A stretch of 64,000 nt of DNA from Nocardioides alkalitolerans DSM 16699. GTDB lineage: Bacteria; Actinomycetota; Actinomycetes; Propionibacteriales; Nocardioidaceae. The notes under the pieces are model-generated. The model was given only the letters and a program-made list of their open reading frames with translations, searched no databases and was not told the DNA's origin. Numbering within the stretch: the first letter of the stretch is position 1; each line of letters begins with the position of its first letter. Location of the stretch: positions 536,562 through 600,561 of the forward strand of contig NZ_KE384533.1 of NCBI RefSeq assembly GCF_000426525.1, read 5' to 3'. Both the position numbers and the translations under genes were made by a program. Shown here one piece after another: positions 8,328 through 15,738 of the stretch.

Positions 8328-9334
8328 GACGCCTCCTTCGCGGTGGACGGGGCGCCCGTATCGGTGCCGTCCGCAGCGTCGTCGGCCGCCTTCTCCTCCG
8401 CCGGGCGACCGGTGAGGGTGAGGAAGACGTCGTCGAGGGTGGGCCGGCGCAGGCCGACGTCGAGCAGGTCGACCTTCCCGTCGGCGAGACCCTGCAGCGC
8501 CCGCATGAGGGCGGCGGCACCACCGTCGACGGCCACCGTGAGCTCGCGCCCGGCGGTGTCGGCGCGGACCGGGCCCATCCCGACCTCGGCCAGCACCCGC
8601 TCCGCCACCTCGCGCTGCGCGGGGTCGCGCAGCACGACCTCGATGCGCTCACCGCCCAGCTGGGCCTTGAGGTCGTCGGCCGTGCCGCGGGCGATCTCCT
8701 GCCCGTGGTCGATGACGACGATCTCGTCGGCGAGGCGGTCGGCCTCCTCGAGGTACTGCGTCGTCAGCAGCAGCGTGGAGCCGGCGGCGACGAGCTCGCG
8801 GATGACGGTCCACATCTCCTGGCGGCTGCGCGGGTCGAGACCCGTCGTGGGCTCGTCGAGGATCAGCACGGGCGGCGCCGCGACGAGCGCCCCGGCGAGG
8901 TCGAGCCGGCGCCGCATGCCGCCGGAGTAGGTCTTCGACGGACGGTCGCCCGCGTCGGCGAGGTTGAACCGCTCGAGCAGCTCGCGCGCCCGGGTGCGGG
9001 ACGGCCCGCGACCGAGCCCGTAGAGGCGTCCGATCATGTCGAGGTTCTCGAACCCGGTGAGGTGCTCGTCGACCGCTGCGTACTGCCCCGAGAGGCCGAT
9101 GCGGCGTCGTACCCCGTCAGGGTCGGCGAACACGTCGACCCCGGCGACCTCGGCGCTGCCGCCGTCGGCCTTCAACAGGGTCGCCAGGATGCGCACGGCC
9201 GTGGTCTTGCCGGCCCCGTTCGGCCCCAGCAGGCCCAGCACGGTGCCCTCCGGCACCGTCAGGTCGAGGCCCTTGAGCGCCTCGACCTCCTTGTATCTCT
9301 TCACCAGCCCGCTCGCGCGGATCATGTCGGCCAT
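8324..9334 (-). CDS. ABC transporter ATP-binding protein (DrrA-like)
   Basis: 336 residues. Walker A is GPNGAGKT at 37-44, the signature motif is YSGGMRRRLDLAGAL, Walker B is VLILDEPTTGLDPRSR, and a C-terminal extension of about 100 residues is typical of daunorubicin-resistance DrrA proteins. It energises the overlapping permease gene downstream. Upstream is the region with two TCGA-centred palindromes and then the qorB-like gene, whose termination probably isolates this operon. Confidence 0.9.
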   Translation of the reverse strand: MADMIRASGLVKRYKEVEALKGLDLTVPEGTVLGLLGPNGAGKTTAVRILATLLKADGGSAEVAGVDVFADPDGVRRRIGLSGQYAAVDEHLTGFENLDMIGRLYGLGRGPSRTRARELLERFNLADAGDRPSKTYSGGMRRRLDLAGALVAAPPVLILDEPTTGLDPRSRQEMWTVIRELVAAGSTLLLTTQYLEEADRLADEIVVIDHGQEIARGTADDLKAQLGGERIEVVLRDPAQREVAERVLAEVGMGPVRADTAGRELTVAVDGGAAALMRALQGLADGKVDLLDVGLRRPTLDDVFLTLTGRPAEEKAADDAADGTDTGAPSTAKEAS

Positions 9335-9406
9335 GGGAGTCCCTCTCGTCGTCAGCGAAGGCTAGTGACCTCCGGTGACAACGGAACTCATCGGTGAGGC
9401 GGTTCC

Positions 9407-9436
9407 CCGGTTTCCCCGGTCGACCGGGGAAACCGG
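9407..9436. repeat. 30-bp perfect palindrome, TCGA-centred (family C, copy 1)
   Basis: Left half CCGGTTTCCCCGGTC and its exact reverse complement are joined at TCGA. The core 26-mer is 9409-9434. It lies between the stop of the leftward qorB-like gene and the start of the DrrA-like gene, so it can form a strong hairpin in the qorB 3' end. There is no T-tract. Confidence 0.85.
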
Positions 9437-9470
9437 GACTGGGCGGGCAATGCTTCGACCCCCCAGTGAG

Positions 9471-9496
9471 GGAATCCCCGGTCGACCGGGGAAACC
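9471..9496. repeat. TCGA-centred palindrome (family C, copy 2)
   Basis: A second copy of the 26-mer, 62 bp from copy 1, differs from it at two bases in the left arm; the inner 16 bp (9476-9491) are perfectly palindromic. The two copies together probably act as a double terminator or a processing signal 3' of the qorB-like gene, which ends at 9524. Confidence 0.75.
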
Positions 9497-9523
9497 TGGG
9501 GCGTCACCCGCCCGCCCCACCCC

Positions 9524-10372
9524 TCACACCCAGGTCGGCACGGTCTCCCGGATGGTGCGCGGCGCGCGGCCGAGCAGCGTGGCGAGGTCGTCGCTGGTGG
9601 GCGCGAGCACGCCGTCGGCGATGTTGCCGTCGGCCGCCACCAGGAAGCCGGCGGTGCTCTCGTCGAGACCGGCGCCGAGGAGCGCGGCGTGGTAGTCCTC
9701 GCCCGACAGGGGCTGGAACGTGACGGGCTTGCCGAGCACCTCGGCGAAGACCGCGGCGAGCTCGGCGTGGGTCCACGCCTCCTGGCCGACGAGCTCGTAG
9801 ACCTGGCCCTCGTGGCCCTCCCCCGCGAGCACGACGGCGGCGGCCTCGGCGAGCTCGGCGCGCTCGGCGCTGGCGACCTTGCCGTCACCGGTGGCCGACG
9901 CGATCGCGCCCGTCTGCTGGGCCTGGCCGAAGGCGGCGAGGTAGTTCTCCGTGTACCAGCCGTTGCGCAGGATCGTGAAGGGCAGCCCGCTCGCGCGGAG
10001 CACCTCCTCCGTCGCCTTGTGCTCCGGCGCCAGGATCAGCGGCGACACGTCGGCCCGGGGCGCGCTCGTGTAGACGACGCGCGCGACGCCGGCGGCCTTC
10101 GCGGCCTCGATGACGGCGGTGTGCTGCGGCACCCGCTGCCCGACCGCGTCGCTCGAGACGAGCAGCACCGTGTCACCCGCACCGAACAGGTCGGCGGGCA
10201 CGTCGGTGTAGTCGAGGGTGGCCGTGCGCACGCCCGCCTCGGCGAGGTCCTTCAGCTTGTCGGTGTCGCGGGAGGTCGCGACGATGTCGCCCGCCGCCGT
10301 GCCCCGCGCCAGGAGCGCCTCCACCACGCCGCGTCCGAGCTGTCCGCTCGCCGCCGTCACCACGATCGCCAT
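9524..10372 (-). CDS. qorB: NmrA-like NAD(P)H:quinone oxidoreductase (QorB-type)
   Basis: 282 residues of an atypical short-chain dehydrogenase fold. The dinucleotide motif is TAASGQLGRGV near residue 6, followed by VTSRD-type NADP-binding residues and the QorB landmarks APEHKATEEVLRASGLPFTILRNGWYTENY. It should reduce quinones or aldehydes with NAD(P)H. The divergent HxlR-family regulator and the operator between them resemble the QorR/qor2 pair of Corynebacterium glutamicum, so it is likely derepressed by thiol-oxidative stress. SDR relatives acting on other carbonyls cannot be excluded. Confidence 0.82.
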   Translation of the reverse strand: MAIVVTAASGQLGRGVVEALLARGTAAGDIVATSRDTDKLKDLAEAGVRTATLDYTDVPADLFGAGDTVLLVSSDAVGQRVPQHTAVIEAAKAAGVARVVYTSAPRADVSPLILAPEHKATEEVLRASGLPFTILRNGWYTENYLAAFGQAQQTGAIASATGDGKVASAERAELAEAAAVVLAGEGHEGQVYELVGQEAWTHAELAAVFAEVLGKPVTFQPLSGEDYHAALLGAGLDESTAGFLVAADGNIADGVLAPTSDDLATLLGRAPRTIRETVPTWV

Positions 10373-10463
10373 GTCCGTACCTCTTTCGTCAGCCTCTGCG
10401 CGCCGCCCGGTGGCGGCCTCGTGAGTGCCAACGAGCGGACGACCGGCACCCTTCCCGTCGGGA

Positions 10464-10504
10464 GGTACCTACTTTGAAGTGGGGTACCCACCCGAGAGTA
10501 AGGT
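10464..10504 (+). promoter_or_regulatory. Probable HxlR operator plus -10 box of the regulator gene
   Basis: GGTACCTACTT (10464-10474), a TG spacer and AAGTGGGGTACC (10477-10488) form an inverted repeat with one inserted base, built from two GGTACC hexamers flanking TACTT/AAGTG. DUF24/HxlR regulators such as QorR and YodB bind TACTT/AAGTA-type palindromes. TAAGGT at 10499-10504 is a -10 box 7 nt before the ATG at 10512, so the operator overlies the -35 region. Confidence 0.65.
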
Positions 10505-10511
10505 CGTGGAC

Positions 10512-10868
10512 ATGGACCGCGCCGACACCGCCCGCATGCAGCTCGACACCGCCTGCCCCCAGATGCGCCAGCTCGTCGAGCACGTCACCAGCAAGTGGGG
10601 CCTCCTGGTGCTCCTCACGCTCGCCGACGGCACGCTGCGGTGGAGCGAGCTGAAGCGCTCCATCGCCGGCGTCAGCGAGAAGATGCTGATCCAGACGCTG
10701 CAGACGCTCGAGGCCGACGGCCTCGTACGGCGCGAGGCCCGCCCCGTCGTGCCCCCGCACGTCGAGTACTCCCTCACCCCCGCCGGCCAGGAGGCCCGCG
10801 ACCAGCTCGCCCCCCTCGTCGGCTGGGCGCAGGACCGGGTGCGGGCGCAGACCGCCGCCACCGTCTGA
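10512..10868 (+). CDS. HxlR (DUF24) family redox regulator, QorR-like
   Basis: 118 residues with a winged-helix core: KWGLLVLLTLADGTLRWSELKRSI, then SEKMLIQTLQTLEADGLV and a short wing. A single cysteine, Cys15 in the segment DTACPQ, sits at the position of the redox-active N-terminal Cys of QorR, YodB and HypR. It is the only cysteine in the protein, so a one-Cys thiol switch is likely. ATG at 10512 was chosen because a -10 box lies 7 nt upstream, giving a leaderless mRNA. It is divergent from the qorB-like gene it probably represses. Confidence 0.85.
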   Translation: MDRADTARMQLDTACPQMRQLVEHVTSKWGLLVLLTLADGTLRWSELKRSIAGVSEKMLIQTLQTLEADGLVRREARPVVPPHVEYSLTPAGQEARDQLAPLVGWAQDRVRAQTAATV

Positions 10869-10885
10869 GCCCCACCGACGAGCAC

Positions 10886-11995
10886 TCAGCCCGGCAGCCC
10901 CGGGACCGTCGCCGGGAAGGGATGGTGCGCCACGAGCGCGTGGTGCTCCCGGCCGTCCAGCGGCGCCGGGCTCACGTGCACGGTCGCGGCCACGAGCTTC
11001 GGGACGCCGTGGAGCAGCGCGTGCTGCGCCTCGTGCGCCAGGTCGTGGGCGGCGAGGAGGTCGAGGTGCGGGTCGACCAGCACCCCGGCCTCGGCGCGGA
11101 GCCGGTGGCCCGTCCACCGCAGCCGCAGGTCCTCCACCCCCAGCACCCCCGGCACGTCGACCAGGGCGCGGGTGGCGGCGTCGGTGAGCTCCGGGTCGAC
11201 GGCGTCGAGGAGCCGGCGGAACACGTCGCGCGCCGCGCCGTACAGGACCACCGAGATCATCACCGTGATGACGAGACCGACGATCGGGTCGGCGAGCGGG
11301 TAGCCCGCCATCACCCCGAGCGCGCCGGCCAGCACGGCGAGGGAGGTGAAGCCGTCCGTACGGGCGTGGTGGCCGTCGGCGACGAGGGCGGCGGAGCCGA
11401 TGCGGCGCCCGATGCGGATGCGGTAGACCGCCACCGCCTCGTTGCCCACGAACCCGAGCAGCCCGGCGACCGCCACCGCCAGGGGCGCCTCGATGGCGCG
11501 GGGGTGCAGCAGCCGGTCGACCGACTGCCAGCCGGCGACCCCGGCCGACAGCGCGATCATCGCGATGATGAAGAGCCCGGCGAGGTCCTCCGCGCGGCCG
11601 AACCCGTAGGTGTAGCGGCGGCTCGGGCGGCGCCGGCCGAGCACGAAGGCGATCCACAGCGGCACGGCGGTGAGCGCGTCCGAGAAGTTGTGGACCGTGT
11701 CGGCCAGCAGCGCCACCGACCCCGTGAACGCGACGACCACCGCCTGCGCCACCGCGGTCACGAGCAGCACGACGAGGCTGATCTTCAGCGCCCGGATGCC
11801 GACGTCGCTCGCCTCCAGCGCCGCGTCGAGCGAGTCGGCGGCGTCGTGGCTGTGGGGCGTCACGACGTGGGCGAGGCGGTCGCGGAGCGTACGGCGGGGC
11901 GCGTGCCCGTGACCGTGCCCGGAGTGGTGACCGTGCCCGGAGTGGTGGCCGTGCCCGTGGTCCTGCTCGCCGGGGTCGCTGGCGGTGCCGCTCAC
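10886..11995 (-). CDS. Cation diffusion facilitator (CDF/CzcD-type) metal exporter
   Basis: 369 residues. A His/Gly-rich N-terminal tail (HGHH-SGHG repeats, residues about 8-32) precedes six helices; metal-site residues appear in ALLADTVHNFSDAL and LVADGHHARTDGFTSL (the HxxxD pairs of CDF proteins), and a C-terminal cytoplasmic domain follows. It exchanges Zn2+ or a similar cation for protons. The start overlaps the stop of the upstream ArsR gene (11992-11995), so repressor and exporter form one operon. Confidence 0.9.
   Translation of the reverse strand: MSGTASDPGEQDHGHGHHSGHGHHSGHGHGHAPRRTLRDRLAHVVTPHSHDAADSLDAALEASDVGIRALKISLVVLLVTAVAQAVVVAFTGSVALLADTVHNFSDALTAVPLWIAFVLGRRRPSRRYTYGFGRAEDLAGLFIIAMIALSAGVAGWQSVDRLLHPRAIEAPLAVAVAGLLGFVGNEAVAVYRIRIGRRIGSAALVADGHHARTDGFTSLAVLAGALGVMAGYPLADPIVGLVITVMISVVLYGAARDVFRRLLDAVDPELTDAATRALVDVPGVLGVEDLRLRWTGHRLRAEAGVLVDPHLDLLAAHDLAHEAQHALLHGVPKLVAATVHVSPAPLDGREHHALVAHHPFPATVPGLPG
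11913..11948. repeat. 18-bp in-frame tandem duplication coding for a His-rich tail
   Basis: Two adjacent 18-bp units (11913-11930 and 11931-11948) differ only at the last base. Read on the minus strand each codes for HHSGHG or its permutation in the metal-binding tail of the CDF exporter. Slippage here could change the number of histidines without a frameshift. Confidence 0.75.
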
Positions 11996-12384
11996 TCCGC
12001 GGCCCCGCGCGGCGCCGTACGCGCGTGGTGGGCCGGCACACCGCCGGCCGCGTGCTCGGCGTGGTGGACGGCGTCGACGACGAGGGTGCGCACGTGGTCG
12101 TTGGCGATGCGGTAGAAGACCTGGTTGCCCTGGCGGCGGGTGGTGACCATGCGGCCCATCCGGAGCTTCGCCAGGTGCTGCGACACCGCAGCCTGCGGCT
12201 TGCCGACCCGGTCGGCGAGCGTGTTGACGGCCAGCTCGCCGTCGCGCAGCGCCCAGACGAGGCGGACCCGGGTCGCGTCGGCCAGCAGCCGGAAGATCTC
12301 GACGGCGAGGTCGACCTCGTCGTCCGGCACGTCGTGGGTGGCGTCGTACGACGTCAGCGTCTGCTTATCTGCGCGCATGCGCAT
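11992..12384 (-). CDS. ArsR-family metal sensor of the CDF operon
   Basis: 130 residues with HTH PQAAVSHLAK-like helix (residues about 63-85) and wing. The alpha-5 region holds Asn95/Asp96, His97, His108 and His111, close to the DxH...HxxH site, with extra His107, His119 and His120 beyond it, as in NmtR/KmtR-like sensors with C-terminal ligands. Ni, Co or Zn sensing is possible. It overlaps the CDF gene by ATGA. The start region (12373-12382, GCGCATGCGC) is a perfect palindrome that could be an autoregulatory operator. Confidence 0.87.
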   Translation of the reverse strand: MRMRADKQTLTSYDATHDVPDDEVDLAVEIFRLLADATRVRLVWALRDGELAVNTLADRVGKPQAAVSQHLAKLRMGRMVTTRRQGNQVFYRIANDHVRTLVVDAVHHAEHAAGGVPAHHARTAPRGAAE

Positions 12385-12401
12385 ACGTTAAGGCGTCTCG
12401 A

Positions 12402-12452
12402 CCGTTCGCGGTAGGTGGTACCCGTCGGACGGGTGGGAGGTACCGCGAACGG
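12402..12452. repeat. Two-tier palindrome, family A copy 1
   Basis: Outer arms CCGTTCGCGGTA (12402-12413) and TACCGCGAACGG (12441-12452) are perfectly complementary. Inside them ACCCGTC (12420-12426), a one-base spacer and GACGGGT (12428-12434) form a second stem. It lies 3' of the leftward alaA gene and upstream of the arsR start. A second copy with the same layout is at 54975-55017. Confidence 0.85.
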
Positions 12453-12467
12453 GCGCGGGCGGAGCCG

Positions 12468-13685
12468 TCAGCGGCGCAGCGTCGCCAGGAAGTCGGCGAT
12501 GCGCTCGATGGCCTCGGTGAGCATGTCGACGTCGGGCAGCGTGACGAGCCGGAAGTGGTCGGGCTCGAACCAGTTGAACCCGGTGCCGTGGGTGACGAGC
12601 AGCTTCTTGGCGCGCAGGAGGTCGATGACGAACTTCTCGTCGTCCTCGATGCCGAACATCTCCGTGTCGAGCTTCGGGAAGCAGTAGAGCGCGCCCATCG
12701 GCTCGACGCAGGAGACGCCCTCGATCTCGTTGAGCAGGCGCCACGCGGTCTTCGACTGCTCGTAGAACCGGCCGCCGGGGCCGATGTACTCGTTGATCGA
12801 CTGGTAGCCGCCGAGCGCCGTCTGGATGGCGTGCTGCGCCGGGACGTTGGCGCACATCCGCATGTTGGCGAGCAGCGTGACGCCCTCGAGGAAGCTCTCG
12901 GCGAGGTGCTTCGGGCCCGAGACCATCACCCAGCCGGCGCGGTAGCCGCAGACCCGGTAGGCCTTCGAGAGGCCGCTGAAGGTCAGGCAGAGCACGTCGT
13001 CGGCGGCGTACGTCGCGGTGTGGTGGTGCACGGCGTCGTCAAAGAGGATCTTCTCGTAGATCTCGTCGCTGAAGACGACGAGGTCGTGGCGACGGGCGAT
13101 GTCGACGAGGCCCTTCACGACCTCCTCGCTGTAGACCGCGCCCGTGGGGTTGTTCGGGTTGATGATCACGAGCCCGTGGGTGTTCTCGGTGATCTTCGAC
13201 TCGATGTCGGCGAGGTCGGGGTTCCACCCGTTCTCCTCGTCGCAGCGGTAGTGCACCGGGGTGCCGCCGGACAGCGTCACGGCGCCGGTCCACAGCGGGT
13301 AGTCGGGCGCCGGCACGAGGATCTCGTTGCCGTCGTCGAGGAACGCCTGGAGCACCATCGAGATGAGCTCGGAGACGCCGTTGCCGATGAAGACGTCGTC
13401 GACGGACGTCTCGGTGAGGCCCTCCGACTGGTAGTACTGCGCGACCGCGGTACGGGCGGAGTAGATGCCGCGCGAGTCGGAGTAGCCCTGCGCGTCGGGC
13501 AGGTTGTGCACGATGTCGGCGACGATCGACCGCGGCGCCTCGAACCCGAACGGGGCCGGGTTGCCGATGTTGAGCTTGAGGATCCGGTGACCCTCCGCCT
13601 CCAGCCGCTGCGCCTCGACGAGGATCGGACCTCGCACGTCGTACCGCACGTTCTGGAGCTTCTTGGCCTGGACGATCTCGCGCAT
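12468..13685 (-). CDS. alaA: Alanine-synthesising aminotransferase, AlaA-type
   Basis: 405 residues of a fold-type I PLP aminotransferase. The N-terminus (LQNVRYDVRGPILVEAQRL) and the stretch LKLNIGNPAPFGF are characteristic of AlaA/YfbQ. The PLP lysine is Lys241 in SGLSKAYRVCG, the cofactor-binding Asn is in IINPNNPTGA, and the substrate-carboxylate Arg is near the C-terminus. It converts pyruvate and glutamate to alanine and 2-oxoglutarate in the cytosol. A weak -10 (CAGACT) lies 6 nt before the ATG. The family A palindrome follows the stop and may end transcription. Confidence 0.9.
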   Translation of the reverse strand: MREIVQAKKLQNVRYDVRGPILVEAQRLEAEGHRILKLNIGNPAPFGFEAPRSIVADIVHNLPDAQGYSDSRGIYSARTAVAQYYQSEGLTETSVDDVFIGNGVSELISMVLQAFLDDGNEILVPAPDYPLWTGAVTLSGGTPVHYRCDEENGWNPDLADIESKITENTHGLVIINPNNPTGAVYSEEVVKGLVDIARRHDLVVFSDEIYEKILFDDAVHHHTATYAADDVLCLTFSGLSKAYRVCGYRAGWVMVSGPKHLAESFLEGVTLLANMRMCANVPAQHAIQTALGGYQSINEYIGPGGRFYEQSKTAWRLLNEIEGVSCVEPMGALYCFPKLDTEMFGIEDDEKFVIDLLRAKKLLVTHGTGFNWFEPDHFRLVTLPDVDMLTEAIERIADFLATLRR

Positions 13686-13759
13686 GGGCGCAGTCTGTCA
13701 GTACGACGCGGGCCCGCGCGCGCGGGTTTTCCCCGGTGGCGCCGCGACCGCCCCCGGGG

Positions 13760-14260
13760 TCAGCCGTTCTTGCTCGCCGCCACGGCGAGGCGGTCGACGA
13801 AGTCGTTCATCCGGTGGCCGGAGTGGCCCTTCACCCAGCGGAAGGCGACGTCGCCGCGCGCCTGGAACTCCTCGACCAGCGGCTCCCAGAGGTCGCGGTT
13901 GGCGACCGGCGCCTTGGCGGAGTTCGTCCAGCCCCGCGCCAGCCAGCCCTTCCACCAGGCGTCGCGGAAGCAGTTGACGACGTACGTCGAGTCGCTCACG
14001 ACCACGAGCGGCCCCGGCAGCGCGAGGACGGCCTCGAGCGCCGCCCGGACCTCCATCCGCTGGTTGGTCGACGGCGACTCCGCACCCGACGCGTAGGTCG
14101 TCTCGTCGATCGCCCAGGCCCAGCCGCCCGGGCCGGGGTTGCCGGAGCACGCGCCGTCGGTGAAGGCCTCGCGGGCGCCCTCGGGCGCGACCATCGCGGG
14201 CTTCGGGGGCCGCTTGGCGCGGGTGGTCGTACGGCGGGCGGCGGGGCGGGCGGTCGGCAC
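13760..14260 (-). CDS. rnhA: Ribonuclease HI
   Basis: 166 residues. After a basic 40-residue head comes the RNase H core: FTDGACSGNPGPGGWA (first catalytic Asp), MEVRAALEA (Glu), VVSDSTYVVNC (Asp) and KGHSGHRMNDFVDRLA (Asp), so all four metal-binding acids are present. It degrades the RNA strand of RNA-DNA hybrids. The GTG at 14260 was chosen for AGGAG 5 nt upstream. Confidence 0.92.
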   Translation of the reverse strand: MPTARPAARRTTTRAKRPPKPAMVAPEGAREAFTDGACSGNPGPGGWAWAIDETTYASGAESPSTNQRMEVRAALEAVLALPGPLVVVSDSTYVVNCFRDAWWKGWLARGWTNSAKAPVANRDLWEPLVEEFQARGDVAFRWVKGHSGHRMNDFVDRLAVAASKNG

Positions 14261-14363
14261 GGGGACTCCTGGGGTGGGGCGGGGCGGGCGGTCACGGCAG
14301 GGCGACCGCACAGCATGCCCGAGGGTCCGCGCGGGGGTGGGCCGGGGGGTCGGGGGCCTGCCC

Positions 14364-14435
14364 GTGTAACGCGGTGTCCGGGCAACTGCACACGTGTTCT
14401 ACCGCGTGTGCAGTCACGCGGACACCGCGTTACAC
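14364..14435. repeat. Long nested inverted repeat, family B copy 1
   Basis: Outer arms GTGTAACGCGGTGTCCG (14364-14380) and its exact reverse complement (14419-14435) enclose a second pair, ACTGCACACG and CGTGTGCAGT, with a 10-base loop. It lies 3' of the leftward ltrA-like gene, which ends at 14464. The right 17-bp arm recurs exactly at 55109-55125. Confidence 0.88.
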
Positions 14436-14463
14436 CGGAGCTCCAGCTGCGCGCCCCCCACCC

Positions 14464-15672
14464 CTACGGCGCGACCGTCGCCTCGGTGCTGCGCCGCACG
14501 TGCGTGTGGTGGTCGGTGAGCACCACGGCGAGCAGCACCCCGTTGGCGACCCAGCTGAAGACGAGCGGCGTCATCTGCTCGCGGAGCAGCACCGCCACGC
14601 TCAGGGCGACGATGCCGCCGACGTGGCCCAGCATCCAGGGCTGGCCGACGGCACGCTTGAAGAGCAGGTTGCCGAGCAGGTAGACGGCACTGCCGCCCGC
14701 CACGATGCCGGCCGCCCACAGCGCGGTGCCGTGGCTCCCGCCGTGCCCGCCGTCGCCCTCGGGGTGCAGCAGGACGATCTCGTCCGCCACCGCGGTCAGC
14801 ACGACGCCGAGCACCAGCAGCACCGGTGTGTAGGTGTAGGCGACCTGCGCGACGAGGCCGCGGTCGGCGGCGTCGCGGTGGGCGATGTAGTCGCTGCCGC
14901 CGCCCTGGCCGTGGTTGAAGTAGAGGAACCACATGAGGATCGTGCTCGCGAGCGCGGCGAGGAACGCGAGCACGTACGTCGGCTCGAGCGGCAGGTCGGC
15001 GAACACGTCGCCGGTCACGATGATCGACTCGCCCAGCACGATGATGAGGAACAGGCTGACCCGCTCGGCCATGTGCTGGCCCGAGATGTCCCAGACCTCG
15101 ACCGGCGTGCCCCCGAGGCCCGGCACCCGGAACCGGCTGCGCGGCCCGGCGAGCTCCACGAGCATCGCGCCGGCCCAGATGAGCAGCTGGTGCTCGGGCA
15201 CCAGGGCGCCGACGATCCAGATGGCGCCCGTCGTCGTCGCCCAGATCGCGATGCGCACGAAGTTCAGCGAGTTGTCCGGGCGCGGCCCGCGGAAGACGAC
15301 CACCCCGAACAGCGCCTGCCCGACCCGCATCGTCGCGAGGCAGACCGCGAACAGCAGCGCCTTGTCGCCGAACGCCTCCGGGATCGAGCTGGCCAGCAGC
15401 AGGCCGAGGAGCATCAGCGTGAAGACCAGCGCCCGCACCGGTCCGGTGTCCGGGTCGAGCCAGTTCACGAGCCAGGTCGTGAACACCCAGACCCACCAGA
15501 TGGCCATCATGATGACGGCCGTCTCGCCGAGCGTCTCCAGGTCCTGGTGGGCGATCAGCGCGTGGGAGACCTGGGTGATCGCGAAGACGAAGACGAGGTC
15601 GAAGAACAGCTCGACGAAGGTGACGCGGTGGGCGTCCTCCCCCTCGCGCGATCGCAGGAGCTTCCGGGCCAC
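14464..15672 (-). CDS. Low temperature requirement protein A (LtrA) family membrane protein
   Basis: 402 residues with about eleven membrane helices. The opening VTFVELFFDLVFVFAIT is the signature of LtrA proteins; WWVWVFTTWLVNWLDPD and ERVSLFLIIVLGESI are further landmarks. The family was named from a Listeria locus needed for growth in the cold; its molecular activity is unknown. The GTG at 15672 has GAGGAG 6 nt upstream and is preferred over an ATG nine codons earlier. Confidence 0.85.
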   Translation of the reverse strand: MARKLLRSREGEDAHRVTFVELFFDLVFVFAITQVSHALIAHQDLETLGETAVIMMAIWWVWVFTTWLVNWLDPDTGPVRALVFTLMLLGLLLASSIPEAFGDKALLFAVCLATMRVGQALFGVVVFRGPRPDNSLNFVRIAIWATTTGAIWIVGALVPEHQLLIWAGAMLVELAGPRSRFRVPGLGGTPVEVWDISGQHMAERVSLFLIIVLGESIIVTGDVFADLPLEPTYVLAFLAALASTILMWFLYFNHGQGGGSDYIAHRDAADRGLVAQVAYTYTPVLLVLGVVLTAVADEIVLLHPEGDGGHGGSHGTALWAAGIVAGGSAVYLLGNLLFKRAVGQPWMLGHVGGIVALSVAVLLREQMTPLVFSWVANGVLLAVVLTDHHTHVRRSTEATVAP

Positions 15673-15738
15673 GGCGGTCTCCTCGCATGGGGACGGCACC
15701 CCACGGCGCCGCTCCCGCCGTACGTTAGACGGCCCGCG

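Noticed and set aside
9407..9496. CRISPR array from the repeated palindromes
   Set aside because: Only two units in this place, differing in sequence, no spacer series and no cas genes.
10971..10985. Second parS-like site (CTCACGTGCAC)
   Set aside because: Only the CACGTG core matches; flanking bases break the palindrome and it lies inside the CDF coding sequence.
13713..13730. CCCGCGCGCGCGGG followed by TTTT as an intrinsic terminator
   Set aside because: The T-run is on the plus strand, but both flanking genes (alaA, rnhA) run on the minus strand, and the palindrome is a simple CG run expected in such GC-rich DNA.
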